This document shows, piece after piece, positions 45,823 to 57,213 of a stretch of 64,000 bases of DNA. The position numbers were made by a program, and so were the translations under genes. The notes under the pieces were generated by a model, which saw nothing but the letters and a program-made list of their open reading frames with translations, was not told the origin of the DNA and searched no databases. Location: NCBI RefSeq assembly GCF_001428565.1, contig NZ_LMIA01000012.1, forward strand, positions 177,471-241,470, written 5' to 3'. The stretch is from Nocardioides sp. Root190. GTDB taxonomy: Bacteria > Actinomycetota > Actinomycetes > Propionibacteriales > Nocardioidaceae. Each line of letters opens with the position of its first letter. The stretch's first letter is position 1.

Positions 45823-45836
45823 ATGTCACGTGACAT
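45823..45836. promoter_or_regulatory. Perfect 14-bp palindrome between uvrC and the TPR gene
   Basis: ATGTCACGTGACAT is a perfect palindrome that overlaps the CATACT -10-like hexamer (45834-45839), six bases before the TPR ATG, and lies about 32 bp upstream of the uvrC -10. It looks like an operator for a TetR-type or similar dimeric regulator. The regulator is unknown. Confidence 0.5.
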
Positions 45837-45845
45837 ACTCGACCT

Positions 45846-47177
45846 ATGGGTTGTCGTGACCTCTACGGGTATCCACTCACCACCAGTCGCCAGGCCGCCG
45901 AGGCCTACCGCGACGGCGTCGGCGACCTCCTGCGACTGCGCGCCGGTGCGGCGGGGAGGATCGCCTCCTCCGTCGCGCTCGACCCTACGTTCGCCATCGG
46001 TCACGCGACCCTCGCGCTGCTGGGCCACGAGATGTGCGTGCAGGTCGACATCGAGTCCCGGCTGGTCGACGCGCGGCTCCACGCCGGACGGGCCACCGAA
46101 CGCGAGCGCAGCCACGTGCACGCCGTGCAGCGTCACCTGCAGGGCGACTCCCTCCCCCTCGTGGCCCACGTGGCGGCGTACCCGCTCGACGCGGTGCTGC
46201 TCTCCGTCGCGATGCCGACGATCGCGTTCGCCGGGGTCACCGAGGTCCCGGAGCAGGCATGGAACATCGTCGAGCAGGCCGCACCGGCGTACGGCGACGA
46301 TCCCTGGATCAACGGCCTGCTCGCCTTCGTCCGTCAGGAGCAACGACGTTTCGACGACGCGATGGACCTCGCGTGCCGCTCCCTGCTCGTCGAGCCGTCC
46401 GGCGGCCACGCGGCCCACGCCCGGGCCCACGCGCACTACGAGACCGGCGACCACGCGGCAGGCCTGGCCTGGATGGACGACTGGGTCGTGGGTGAGGGCG
46501 CGGCGACCGACAGCATCACCCACTTCGCCTGGCACGCGGCGCTGCACGAGCTCTCGCTCGGCGACCTCGACGCCGTACGACGTCGCTACGAGACCCAGCT
46601 CCAACCGCGGCACGCGGTCGGCTGCCGGGCGCTGGTCGACACCGGCTCCCTGCTGTTCCGGTGGGCGCTCACGCCCGACGGCGTGGACGCACCAGCCATG
46701 GACGAGGTCGTCGCGCTGACTGGTCGACACGTCCTCGAGGAACCGGCCACGGCCTTCCTCGGGATGCACTCGGCGGTGGCCCTGCTCGCCGTGGGCGACG
46801 ACGCGGGCCTGGAGCGGCTGGGCGCCTGGAGCGCCCGCAACCCGAACCCGACCCACCGCGAGGTCCTCGCTCCCCTCGCCGGCGCGCTGCGGCTGCTGAC
46901 CCGAGGGCGCTGGAGCGAGGGCGCCGACCGCCTCGCGGAGCTGACCCCGCACTGCTGGCGCCTCGGTGGTTCCGACGCCCAGCGCGAGCTCGTCGAGGAG
47001 ACCCGGATCGCCGCACTCCTGCGAGCCGGTCGGTACGACGAGGCGCGCGCCCTGCTGGACGCGCGCCTGGACCGTCGACCGGCGGTGCGTGACCGCCGCT
47101 GGCGGGAGTCCGCCCTGCGGTCAGGCAGCGAGGATCTTGTCGCCGCTCACGTCGATCTCGACCTTGCTGAGCGCTGA
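45846..47177 (+). CDS. Tetratricopeptide-repeat protein (TTC38-like)
   Basis: A 443-aa helical protein whose order and spacing of helical pairs resemble the TTC38/KLAP-like TPR family, with the characteristic early DP-x-F-A-I-G-H-A segment (DPTFAIGHATLALLG) and HFAWHAALHELSLGD in the middle. No catalytic motif is visible. The start follows a CATACT hexamer by six bases, leaderless-type, under the 14-bp palindrome. Its last 57 bases overlap the convergent Rieske gene. Confidence 0.8.
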   Translation: MGCRDLYGYPLTTSRQAAEAYRDGVGDLLRLRAGAAGRIASSVALDPTFAIGHATLALLGHEMCVQVDIESRLVDARLHAGRATERERSHVHAVQRHLQGDSLPLVAHVAAYPLDAVLLSVAMPTIAFAGVTEVPEQAWNIVEQAAPAYGDDPWINGLLAFVRQEQRRFDDAMDLACRSLLVEPSGGHAAHARAHAHYETGDHAAGLAWMDDWVVGEGAATDSITHFAWHAALHELSLGDLDAVRRRYETQLQPRHAVGCRALVDTGSLLFRWALTPDGVDAPAMDEVVALTGRHVLEEPATAFLGMHSAVALLAVGDDAGLERLGAWSARNPNPTHREVLAPLAGALRLLTRGRWSEGADRLAELTPHCWRLGGSDAQRELVEETRIAALLRAGRYDEARALLDARLDRRPAVRDRRWRESALRSGSEDLVAAHVDLDLAER

Positions 47178-47537
47178 GGGCGCCGGTCCGCCCTCGACCT
47201 CGCCGCTGTCGGCGGAGTAGGACGAGCCGTGGTTGGCGCAGAGGATCTTGCCGTCGGCCACCGAGGTCACCGTCAGGCTCTGGTGCGTGCAGACGGCCGT
47301 GAAGGCGCGGAAGGTGCCCTCCACGGGCTGGGTGATGACGATCTTCTCGGCCGTCAGGATCAGACCGCCGCCGACCGGGATCTCGCTGGTCGAGGCGAGC
47401 TCGGCGCCGGCATCGACCTCGGCGCTCGCGCCGTCGTCGCCCGAGTCGCTCCCGGCGCAACCGGCGAGGGCTGCGGCCACACCGAGCGCGCCGAGACCCG
47501 AGAAGACGATCCGGCGGTTGACGAGCGGCCCGCTCAT
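47121..47537 (-). CDS. Rieske 2Fe-2S lipoprotein (second copy, no disulfide cysteines)
   Basis: A 138-aa exported Rieske protein: RRIVFSGLGALG signal, lipobox LAGC near residue 27, then CTHQSL and CANHGSS carrying the C-x-H and C-x2-H ligands. The extra cysteine pair that normally forms a disulfide beside the cluster is absent (SL and AN replace the usual GC and PC residues), so the cluster site differs from the copy just upstream. It is coupled to that copy by ATGA and its end overlaps the TPR gene. Confidence 0.9.
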   Translation of the reverse strand: MSGPLVNRRIVFSGLGALGVAAALAGCAGSDSGDDGASAEVDAGAELASTSEIPVGGGLILTAEKIVITQPVEGTFRAFTAVCTHQSLTVTSVADGKILCANHGSSYSADSGEVEGGPAPSALSKVEIDVSGDKILAA

Positions 47538-48019
47538 GCCTTGACCACCTGGTCGCCGCTGACGGTCACGGCGACCTCGGCCAGTGCCGACGGAGCGGGG
47601 CCACCCTTCACGGCGCCGTCCTCGGCGGAGAAGCTGCTGCCGTGGCACGCGCAGGCGATCGAGTTGTCGCTGACCGAGGTGACCAGGCAGCCCTGGTGGG
47701 TGCAGAGCGCGGAGAACGCCTTGAACTCCCCCTCCGAGGGCTGGGTCACCACGAGGGAGGCGTCCTTGAGGATCACGCCACCGCCGACGGGGACCTCCGA
47801 GGTCGCCACCAGCCCGTCGCCCGCAGGAGCACCGGTGGCCGCAGTGGTCGTCTCTGCCGCCGTGGGCGAGGTGGAGGTGGCCGGGGCCGTCGGCGAGCTC
47901 GTTGCCGGGTCTGCCGCCGAGGAACCACCGTCGTCGCCGCACGCGGCGAGGAGGGGGACTCCGACGCCGAGGGTTGCTGCTCCGGTCAGGGCACCGCGCC
48001 TGCTGAGGGGGGCTGTCAT
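47534..48019 (-). CDS. Rieske 2Fe-2S lipoprotein (first copy, canonical)
   Basis: A 161-aa paralogue. The signal has twin arginines (SRRGALTGAATLGVG), consistent with Tat export of a folded cluster protein, and a lipobox LAAC, then a Ser/Thr/Pro-rich linker (about 33-70) before the Rieske domain with CTHQGC and CACHGSSF (canonical motif and both disulfide cysteines). An extracytoplasmic electron carrier; partner unknown. Confidence 0.92.
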   Translation of the reverse strand: MTAPLSRRGALTGAATLGVGVPLLAACGDDGGSSAADPATSSPTAPATSTSPTAAETTTAATGAPAGDGLVATSEVPVGGGVILKDASLVVTQPSEGEFKAFSALCTHQGCLVTSVSDNSIACACHGSSFSAEDGAVKGGPAPSALAEVAVTVSGDQVVKA

Positions 48020-48052
48020 GGCGTCAGGCTACGGGCCCTTCCTGAGGAGTGG

Positions 48053-50965
<2,913 letters not shown>

Positions 50966-50991
50966 GACCGGTCCCTTGCTGTGTGTCGAGT

Positions 50992-51007
50992 TCGAACAAA
51001 CGTTCGC
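50992..51007 (-). promoter_or_regulatory. LexA (SOS) box of uvrA
   Basis: TCGAAC-AAAC-GTTCGC matches the actinobacterial/Gram-positive SOS consensus CGAAC-N4-GTTCG with no mismatch in the ten conserved bases. It sits 27 bases upstream of the uvrA GTG, so uvrA is predicted to be LexA-repressed and DNA-damage-inducible. Confidence 0.85.
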
Positions 51008-51097
51008 CATGGTACGTCGCGGAGACAAGCCCCCACGCCCGGGATCCACCCTCTCACCCGGCGCCGACAGTCACCGTTTCGCGGGCATGATGGGGAG

Positions 51098-51784
51098 GTG
51101 ACTTCCGAACTCGAGGCCGCCACCGGGCGCCTGCTCGCCACGGTCGACGCCCTTCCCCACCCCGACTGGACCGGTGCCAGCCACTGCACCGGGTGGAGCC
51201 GTGCCCACGTCATCGCCCACCTGGCGCTCAACGCGGAGGGGCTCGCCGGTGTGCTGCGCGGCATCGCGGACGGCGTGCCGACGACGATGTACGCCTCCGA
51301 CGCGAGCCGTGACGACGACATCGACGAGCTCGCGCACGCCGGTCCAGCCGAGGTGCAGGAGAGGTTGCGCTCGTCGGCGGAGCTCTTCGACGCAGCGCTG
51401 GCCGCGGCGGGCGCAGTGCCCCGGGGCGCCACCTTCGAACGGACTCCGGGCGGCCGGGTGATGCCGGCAGACGCCGTTCCCTTCCTGAGGCTGCGGGAGG
51501 TCGAGATCCACCACGCCGACCTCGACGCGGGCTACACCGCCGCCGACTGGCCGACCGAGACGGCCAGGTCCTTCCTGAAGAACGACTCCCGGCAGTACCG
51601 CGGCCCCGGCATCCACGTCGTGGCCACCGATCACGACGCGCGCTGGTCGTTCGGCGACACCGGCGCCGACTCGCCGACCGTGAGTGGACCGCTGGGCGCC
51701 CTCGCGTGGTGGGCGACTGGCCGCGACCCGGGACCAGTACTGTCCAGCACCGAAGGAACGTTGCCGACCTTGGAGGGCCGATGA
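51098..51784 (+). CDS. Mycothiol-dependent maleylpyruvate-isomerase-family protein
   Basis: A 228-aa DinB-like protein with an N-terminal SRAHVIAHLALNAEG (metal-binding His) and the C-terminal mycothiol-enzyme domain ending WWATGRDPGPVL. Family members use mycothiol, but most have no assigned substrate. GTG at 51098 has CATGAT six bases upstream. The stop overlaps the MBL gene start (ATGA). Confidence 0.85.
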   Translation: MTSELEAATGRLLATVDALPHPDWTGASHCTGWSRAHVIAHLALNAEGLAGVLRGIADGVPTTMYASDASRDDDIDELAHAGPAEVQERLRSSAELFDAALAAAGAVPRGATFERTPGGRVMPADAVPFLRLREVEIHHADLDAGYTAADWPTETARSFLKNDSRQYRGPGIHVVATDHDARWSFGDTGADSPTVSGPLGALAWWATGRDPGPVLSSTEGTLPTLEGR

Positions 51785-52452
51785 GCTACACCGGAGAGGT
51801 GACGCCGGGCGGCGCCGCCGACGTACGCGAACTCTCGACGCTGACAATCACCAAGGTCGCCGTCGACGACAAGATGTCGAACAACTGCTACCTCCTGCGG
51901 TGCAACGCCACGGGCGACCAGGTCCTGATCGACGCCGCGGACTCCCCCGACACCCTGCTCCCGCTGATCGGCTCCGCCGGGTTGACCTCCGTGGTCACGA
52001 CCCACCAGCACTGGGACCACCACCGCGCGCTGGCGGCGGTGCGGGAGGCGACCGGCGCGATCGTGGTCGCCGGCGAGCCCGACGCCGACGCGATCACCGA
52101 GCAGACCGGCGTGCCCGTCGACCGCCGCGTCTCGGACGGCGACGTCGTCAACGTCGGTGCCTGCGAGCTCGAGGTCATCCGGATCACCGGCCACACCCCC
52201 GGTTCGATCTGCCTGGTCCACCGCGACCCCGCTGGCACGGCCCACCTCTTCACCGGCGACTCCCTCTTCCCGGGAGGCGTCGGCAACACCTTCGGCGATG
52301 CCGACGCCTTCGTCAGCCTGGTCAACGACGTCGAGGCGAAGATCTTCGGCACGCTGGGTGACGACACGTGGTTCTACCCCGGGCACGGCAACGACTCGAC
52401 CCTGGGCGAGCAGCGGCCGCACGTGGCGGAGTGGCGCGAACGCGGCTGGTAG
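51781..52452 (+). CDS. Metallo-beta-lactamase-fold hydrolase (glyoxalase II-like)
   Basis: A 223-aa MBL-fold enzyme with THQHWDHH (dinuclear metal motif), GHTPGS, TGDSLF and YPGHGND. The order resembles hydroxyacylglutathione hydrolases; with the coupled mycothiol enzyme, a thioester of mycothiol may be the substrate, which is inference. As I recall, a similar MBL gene lies next to uvrA in mycobacteria. Confidence 0.88.
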   Translation: MSYTGEVTPGGAADVRELSTLTITKVAVDDKMSNNCYLLRCNATGDQVLIDAADSPDTLLPLIGSAGLTSVVTTHQHWDHHRALAAVREATGAIVVAGEPDADAITEQTGVPVDRRVSDGDVVNVGACELEVIRITGHTPGSICLVHRDPAGTAHLFTGDSLFPGGVGNTFGDADAFVSLVNDVEAKIFGTLGDDTWFYPGHGNDSTLGEQRPHVAEWRERGW

Positions 52453-52472
52453 CCGGAGGGACCGAAGCCGAC

Positions 52473-53081
52473 CTAGGCCGGTGGCGTGAACGCAGCCCGC
52501 GCCTTCGCCACCTGCTCTCGGGTCACGCACCCGACGACGTGGTCGTTCACCAACCCCATCGCCTGCATGAACGCGAAGGCGGTGGTCGGGCCAACGAACT
52601 TCCAGCCTCGCTTCCTCAGGTCCTTCGACAGGGCGATCGCGGCGGGAGTGGTCGTGAGGGTCTGGGGCTCCCCCAGCTCGTCGAGAGACGGCTCGAAGGT
52701 CCAGAAGTACGCCGCGAGGGAGCCGCGCTCCGCGATCAGGTCGATCGCCCGCCCGGCGTTGGTGACGACGGCCTCGATCTTGCCCCGATGCCGCACGATG
52801 CCCGCGTCACCGAGGAGTCGCTGGACGTCGGCCTCGTCGTAGCCGGCGACGGCCTGCAGGTCGAAGTCCGCGAAGGCCGCGCGGAAGGCGGGACGCTTCA
52901 CCAGGATCGTGCGCCAGCTCAGGCCCGACTGGAAGCCCTCGAGGCTGACCTTCTCGAACAACCGCACGTCGTCGACGACCGGGAAGCCCCACTCGGCGTC
53001 GTGGTAGGCGGGGAACTCAGGAGCGCTCACGGCCCAGGGACAGCGAGGGAGCCCATCGGGACCCGGCACGGCGATGCTCAT
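52473..53081 (-). CDS. tag: DNA-3-methyladenine glycosylase I
   Basis: A 202-aa Tag-like glycosylase with RCPWAVSAPEFPAYHDAEWG at the start, KVSLEGFQSGLSWRTILVKR and KFVGPTTAFAFMQAMGLVNDHVVGC. It removes methylated adenine from DNA. The ATG at 53081 has GGGAGG upstream. The stop is TAG. Confidence 0.95.
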   Translation of the reverse strand: MSIAVPGPDGLPRCPWAVSAPEFPAYHDAEWGFPVVDDVRLFEKVSLEGFQSGLSWRTILVKRPAFRAAFADFDLQAVAGYDEADVQRLLGDAGIVRHRGKIEAVVTNAGRAIDLIAERGSLAAYFWTFEPSLDELGEPQTLTTTPAAIALSKDLRKRGWKFVGPTTAFAFMQAMGLVNDHVVGCVTREQVAKARAAFTPPA

Positions 53082-53130
53082 GGCCGAAGCCTCCCAGAGC
53101 CCACCGACACCGTGCGCGAGGGGAAATGGC

Positions 53131-53163
53131 CGACGGCCTCGCGGCAGGGCCGCGAGGCCGTCG
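53131..53163 (-). terminator. Strong hairpin downstream of the cold-shock gene
   Basis: The arms CGACGGCCTCGCGGC and GCCGCGAGGCCGTCG are perfect 15-bp complements around AGG, beginning 28 bases past the csp stop. There is no long T run, as is common for terminators in high-GC genomes. Confidence 0.7.
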
Positions 53164-53190
53164 TACACAGATGCCCTGACGGGCAGGCGA

Positions 53191-53394
53191 TCAGATCGCG
53201 CGGACGTTCTCCGCCTGCAGGCCCTTCGGGCCCTGGGTGACGTCGAACTCCACGCGCTGCTCCTCGGCGAGGGTCTTGAAACCCGAGCCCGCGATGCCGG
53301 TGTGGTGAACGAAGACGTCGCCGTCGCCACCGTCCTGGGCGATGAAGCCGAAGCCCTTGGTGTCGTTGAACCACTTCACGGTGCCAACTGCCAT
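53191..53394 (-). CDS. Cold-shock protein (CspA family)
   Basis: A 67-aa single cold-shock domain protein with the RNA-binding motifs KGFGFIAQDGG (RNP1) and VFVHHTGI (RNP2). ATG at 53394 has AAGGAGC about six bases upstream. A TATTCA -10-like hexamer (53461-53466 reversed) predicts a leader of about 60 bases, typical of cold-shock genes. Confidence 0.95.
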   Translation of the reverse strand: MAVGTVKWFNDTKGFGFIAQDGGDGDVFVHHTGIAGSGFKTLAEEQRVEFDVTQGPKGLQAENVRAI

Positions 53395-53614
53395 TTTCTT
53401 GCTCCTTGTGTCTGTCCTGCGAGCCGCGACGGCACTGCGCCGACGCGGGCTGAAACCAACTGAATACCGCGCCTCGAGGATTGACCAGGTGGAGCTACAA
53501 CAGTGAACCGGATCCAGCCTTTTCAGGCCGGGTTCGGGAGGACCGTGGAACACGAGCCCCTTCAACAACACCAACGCTACCACCGCGTCCCTCCCGTGAG
53601 CGCATCCGAACCCC

Positions 53615-53620
53615 TAGAGT
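53615..53620 (+). promoter_or_regulatory. Leaderless-type -10 of the GMC oxidoreductase gene
   Basis: TAGAGT ends six bases before the ATG at 53627. The 232 bases between the csp start and this gene hold the csp leader and promoter plus this promoter; I see no other gene in them. Confidence 0.55.
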
Positions 53621-53626
53621 CCACGC

Positions 53627-55567
53627 ATGTCCTTCTCAGCGCGGCAGGTCAGGGCGATGGGACTCATCGCCGACACGTTCGCCACAGGCGGCGACGGAGT
53701 CCCCTCACCGACCGAGGTGGGCTCCCACGAGCTGGCCCTGAAGATCGCGGCAACCAATCCGCGTGTCGGCGAGGTCCGCCAGCTCAAGGGCCTCCTGGAC
53801 CTGTGGGACACGCGGTCGCTGGGTCTCGCGCTGACCGGGAGGCCCCGGCGCTTCTCCGATCTCAGCCAGGTCGAGCGCGAGCAGGTCCTGCTGTCCTTGT
53901 CGGACTCCTCGGTCGGCGCGAAGCGCGCGCTGTTCCAGGGACTCAAGACCGCGTCGCTGTTCCCCTACTACATGACGGGCGGCGCAGCAGTCTGGGACGA
54001 GATGGGTTATCCCGGCCCGCTCGGTGCGCGCACGGACGCCCCCGCCCCGGTCATCACCCCCCTGCCGATCGCGCGGGACACGACCCTCACCTGTGACGTC
54101 GTGATCGTCGGCTCCGGTGCCGGCGGGGGTACGGCGGCAGGCGTCCTGGCAGCGGCCGGGCTCGACGTCGTCGTGCTCGAGGCCGGCGGGCAGCACGACG
54201 AGCGCCACTTCGACGGCGGCGAGGAGACCGGCTTCCTCGACCTGTACACACTGAGCCCCCAGATGACGACGGAGGGCCAGGTCGCGCTGGTCGCGGGTCG
54301 CGGCTTGGGAGGCGGCACGGTCGTGAACTACACGACGTCCTTCCGCACACCGGACCACGTTCGCGAGGAGTGGGCCTCGATCGGAGCGACCCAGTTCGCG
54401 ACGGAGGAGTACACCGCCTCCATGGACGCGGTCTGCAATCGGCTGGGGGTCAACACCGACCACGACAAGGCTGCTCCCCGCGATGCGATCCTCGAACGCG
54501 GCGCCCGGGCACTGGGCTGGGACGTCGAGGCCATGCCCCGCAACGTCCTGGGCTGCGACCAGGACATCGAGTGCGGCCGGTGCGGCATGGGCTGCCGGAT
54601 CGGTGCGAAGCAGTCGACCGCGAAGACCTGGCTCGAGGACGCGGCGGCAGCCGGTGGCCGGGTCTGCACCGACGTCACGGTCCGCACCGTCACGACGAGC
54701 TTCGGCCGGGCGACGGGGGTCGAGGGCGTCACGTCCGGCGGCCACCACGTCACCGTCCGGGCCCGCGCGATCGTCGTGGCGGCGGGCTCCATCCAGACTC
54801 CTGCCCTGCTGCAGCGCAGCGGTCTCACCAACCCCAATGTCGGTCGCTACCTCCGCCTCCATCCCGCGACCGCGGTCTGGGGCCGGATGGAGGAGCCGGT
54901 CGACGGATGGGTCGGTGCCATGCAGAGCCGGTACGTCGACAAGATGACCGATCTCGACGGCAACGGCTACGGCGTCCTCTACGAGACGGCGCCACTCACT
55001 CCGGGCTTCGGCACCGGGTTCGTCAACTGGCGTGGCGCCGCGGACTTCCGTCGGCGGATGGTGGAGCTGGAGCACACCCTCGGCGTGGCACTGATCGTTC
55101 GGGACCGCGACCCGGGCGGCACCGTCCGCATCGGTCGCGACGGTGAGCCGGTCGTCCGCTACCAGCTCTCACCGGGCGACACCGACCACCTCATCCAGGG
55201 ACTCGTCGGCGGCGCGCGCATCGCGGAGGCCGCCGGTGCGAACTGGATCGCCTCCACCCACCACCGCACGGTGAGCTACGAGCCCGGCAAGCGAGGCTCG
55301 ATCGACACCTTCGAGAAGGATCTGCGCACGGCCGGCGCTGCGCCCGCGACGATGGCGATCGCCGCCCTGCACATCATGGGCAGCGCCCGGATGGGCGGCT
55401 CGGCCGCCAACTCCGCCGTGGACCCGAACGGGCAGACCTGGGACGTGCCGGGCCTCTACGTCGCCGACGCGTCCTGCTTCCCCACGGCGTCAGGGGTCAA
55501 CCCGATGATATCGATCGAGTCGATCGCGCACATGATCGCGACCCGGCTGGCCGGGAAGCTCGCCTGA
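53627..55567 (+). CDS. GMC-family FAD oxidoreductase with an N-terminal extra domain
   Basis: A 646-aa flavoenzyme. Residues 1-145 form an N-terminal alpha domain resembling the small subunit of gluconate dehydrogenases; residues 155-200 hold the FAD motif VGSGAGGGTAAG (161-172) and LEAGG; then CDQDIECGRCGMGC, a four-cysteine cluster; and the C-terminal GSARMGG and PTASGVNPMISI motifs of GMC enzymes. The cysteine cluster is found in FAO/long-chain-alcohol oxidase-like members. The alcohol substrate is unknown; sterol or fatty alcohol is plausible from the neighbourhood. Confidence 0.85.
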   Translation: MSFSARQVRAMGLIADTFATGGDGVPSPTEVGSHELALKIAATNPRVGEVRQLKGLLDLWDTRSLGLALTGRPRRFSDLSQVEREQVLLSLSDSSVGAKRALFQGLKTASLFPYYMTGGAAVWDEMGYPGPLGARTDAPAPVITPLPIARDTTLTCDVVIVGSGAGGGTAAGVLAAAGLDVVVLEAGGQHDERHFDGGEETGFLDLYTLSPQMTTEGQVALVAGRGLGGGTVVNYTTSFRTPDHVREEWASIGATQFATEEYTASMDAVCNRLGVNTDHDKAAPRDAILERGARALGWDVEAMPRNVLGCDQDIECGRCGMGCRIGAKQSTAKTWLEDAAAAGGRVCTDVTVRTVTTSFGRATGVEGVTSGGHHVTVRARAIVVAAGSIQTPALLQRSGLTNPNVGRYLRLHPATAVWGRMEEPVDGWVGAMQSRYVDKMTDLDGNGYGVLYETAPLTPGFGTGFVNWRGAADFRRRMVELEHTLGVALIVRDRDPGGTVRIGRDGEPVVRYQLSPGDTDHLIQGLVGGARIAEAAGANWIASTHHRTVSYEPGKRGSIDTFEKDLRTAGAAPATMAIAALHIMGSARMGGSAANSAVDPNGQTWDVPGLYVADASCFPTASGVNPMISIESIAHMIATRLAGKLA

Positions 55568-55582
55568 CGCGACCACCCGGTG

Positions 55583-56014
55583 TCAGAGCTTGAGCAGGTG
55601 CTCCTCGAGGCTGTCGGCGACCTTGGACCCCAGCACCTGGATCCCACCGGCGATGACCGGGTTCGCCAGCTTGGCCGCGCCGTGCGGCGAGAACTCGGCG
55701 CGATAGGTGACCGTCGTGGTCCCCTGCCCCGCCTCGAACGTGATCGTGTCCCGCAGGCTGACCCCGTTGCCTTCTCCGGTGAGCTCGAAGACGTCGTACG
55801 GCTCGAAGCGGACGACCTCGTAGTCGACCTCCGCCTCGCGGCCGAGGAGCTTGGAGACGTTGTGGTAGGTCGTGCCGACTCCCCCGTCACCCGAGGTGCG
55901 CTCGGTCGACACCGTCGGCGGGTCCCACTGCTCGGTCGTGCAGAAGTCGGTGAGGTAGGCCCAGACGGCTTCGACGGGGCGGTCGACGGTGATCGTGCGT
56001 TCGACGGTAGGCAT
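55583..56014 (-). CDS. SRPBCC family protein
   Basis: A 143-aa polyketide-cyclase-like protein (VERTITVDRPVEAVWAYLTDFCTTEQWDPP) with a ligand pocket of unknown specificity. Converges with the GMC gene and lies downstream of kshB; shared transcription with the steroid genes is possible. Confidence 0.82.
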   Translation of the reverse strand: MPTVERTITVDRPVEAVWAYLTDFCTTEQWDPPTVSTERTSGDGGVGTTYHNVSKLLGREAEVDYEVVRFEPYDVFELTGEGNGVSLRDTITFEAGQGTTTVTYRAEFSPHGAAKLANPVIAGGIQVLGSKVADSLEEHLLKL

Positions 56015-56067
56015 GCCCGTGCGTTACCCGGTCCGCGGGTGGACACACCGGGCCGCGTGGGCAGCGG

Positions 56068-57165
56068 TCAGGAGTAGGTGACCTTGACCGTGTCCGTGAG
56101 CGGCACTGCCTGGCAGCCGAGGCGGATGCCCTCGTCGAGGTCGTCCTTGTCGAGCACGTCGTTGTGCAGCATCTTGACGTCGCCCTCGAGCAGGCGGATG
56201 GCGCAGGCGGAGCACTCTCCCTCGCGGCAGGAGTACGGCGCCTTGACGCCCTTGCTCTCGAGGAAGTCGAGCAGCTTGGTGCGCGGGTCCCAGTCGTCGA
56301 AGGTGAACTCGTCGCCGTCCAGCTCGACCTCGAGCTTGACCGGGCCAGCGGGGGCGTCGGCGAACACGTCGGCGGCGGAGCCGTCCTCGTCGGACTCGGC
56401 GAGGGCGATCTCCTCCTCGGCCTGCTGGAGCTCGGCGAGGTCGCCGAAGGGGTTGCCGCCGAGGGAGACGAACTTCTCCTGGTGGCGCAGGCTGCGCGGG
56501 ATCTCGAGGTTCTTCAGGACGGTGGTGACCATCTTCATGAAGGGCGCCGGACCACACACGAAGGAGTCGAAGCCGCCGTACTGGCTGCAGAACGCCTTCA
56601 TCTGCTCCTCGTTGGGCAGGCCCTGCACCGACTCGAGCCAGTGGATGACCTGCAGGCGGTCGGGGTTCTCGGCTGCGAGACGGGTGAACTCGTCGGCGAA
56701 GATCACCGACGTCTCGTCCCGGTTCGCGTAGAACACCACGATGCGACCCTTGCCGTGCGCGAGCGCGGTCCGGGTGATCGACATGATCGGCGTGACCCCC
56801 GAGCCGCCGGCCAGGAGCAGCAGGTCGGCGTCGATCGAGGCGGGGGTGAAGATGCCCGACGGAGGCAGCACGCGCAGCGTGTCGCCGACCGAGAGGTTGT
56901 CGCAGATCCAGTTGGACGCGAAGCCCTCAGCAGTGCGCTTCACGGTGACGGTGAGCGGACCTCCGTCGTGCGGGCTGCTCGAGAGCGAGTAGCACCGCGC
57001 GGCGATCCCGGTCTGGTCGCTGGGGACCGCGACCGTCAGGAACTGGCCGGGCTTGTAGTCGAACCTCTCCTCCGCGCCGGCGGGCACGGCGAAGCTGATC
57101 GACTTGGCGTCGGCGGTCTCCTCGACCACACCGACGACATCCAGAACGAAGGACTCGATGTCCAC
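56068..57165 (-). CDS. kshB: 3-ketosteroid 9-alpha-hydroxylase reductase KshB
   Basis: A 365-aa three-part reductase: FAD domain (RCYSLSSSP), NAD domain (LLLLAGGSGVTPIMS) and a C-terminal plant-type 2Fe-2S ferredoxin (CREGECSAC ... GCQ). It passes NADH electrons to KshA, which hydroxylates C9 of steroid rings. GTG start; GGGAG lies just upstream. A long acidic linker (about 240-270) joins the reductase and ferredoxin. Downstream gene of kshA-orf-kshB. Confidence 0.92.
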   Translation of the reverse strand: MDIESFVLDVVGVVEETADAKSISFAVPAGAEERFDYKPGQFLTVAVPSDQTGIAARCYSLSSSPHDGGPLTVTVKRTAEGFASNWICDNLSVGDTLRVLPPSGIFTPASIDADLLLLAGGSGVTPIMSITRTALAHGKGRIVVFYANRDETSVIFADEFTRLAAENPDRLQVIHWLESVQGLPNEEQMKAFCSQYGGFDSFVCGPAPFMKMVTTVLKNLEIPRSLRHQEKFVSLGGNPFGDLAELQQAEEEIALAESDEDGSAADVFADAPAGPVKLEVELDGDEFTFDDWDPRTKLLDFLESKGVKAPYSCREGECSACAIRLLEGDVKMLHNDVLDKDDLDEGIRLGCQAVPLTDTVKVTYS

Positions 57166-57213
57166 GAAACTCCCTACAAGACTGTGCTGCTGAGCTGGGC
57201 TGCTGACAGGCGA

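Noticed and set aside
51010..51049. Upstream starts for uvrA
   Set aside because: They lie at or before the LexA box, so the transcript from a LexA-regulated promoter would not include them.
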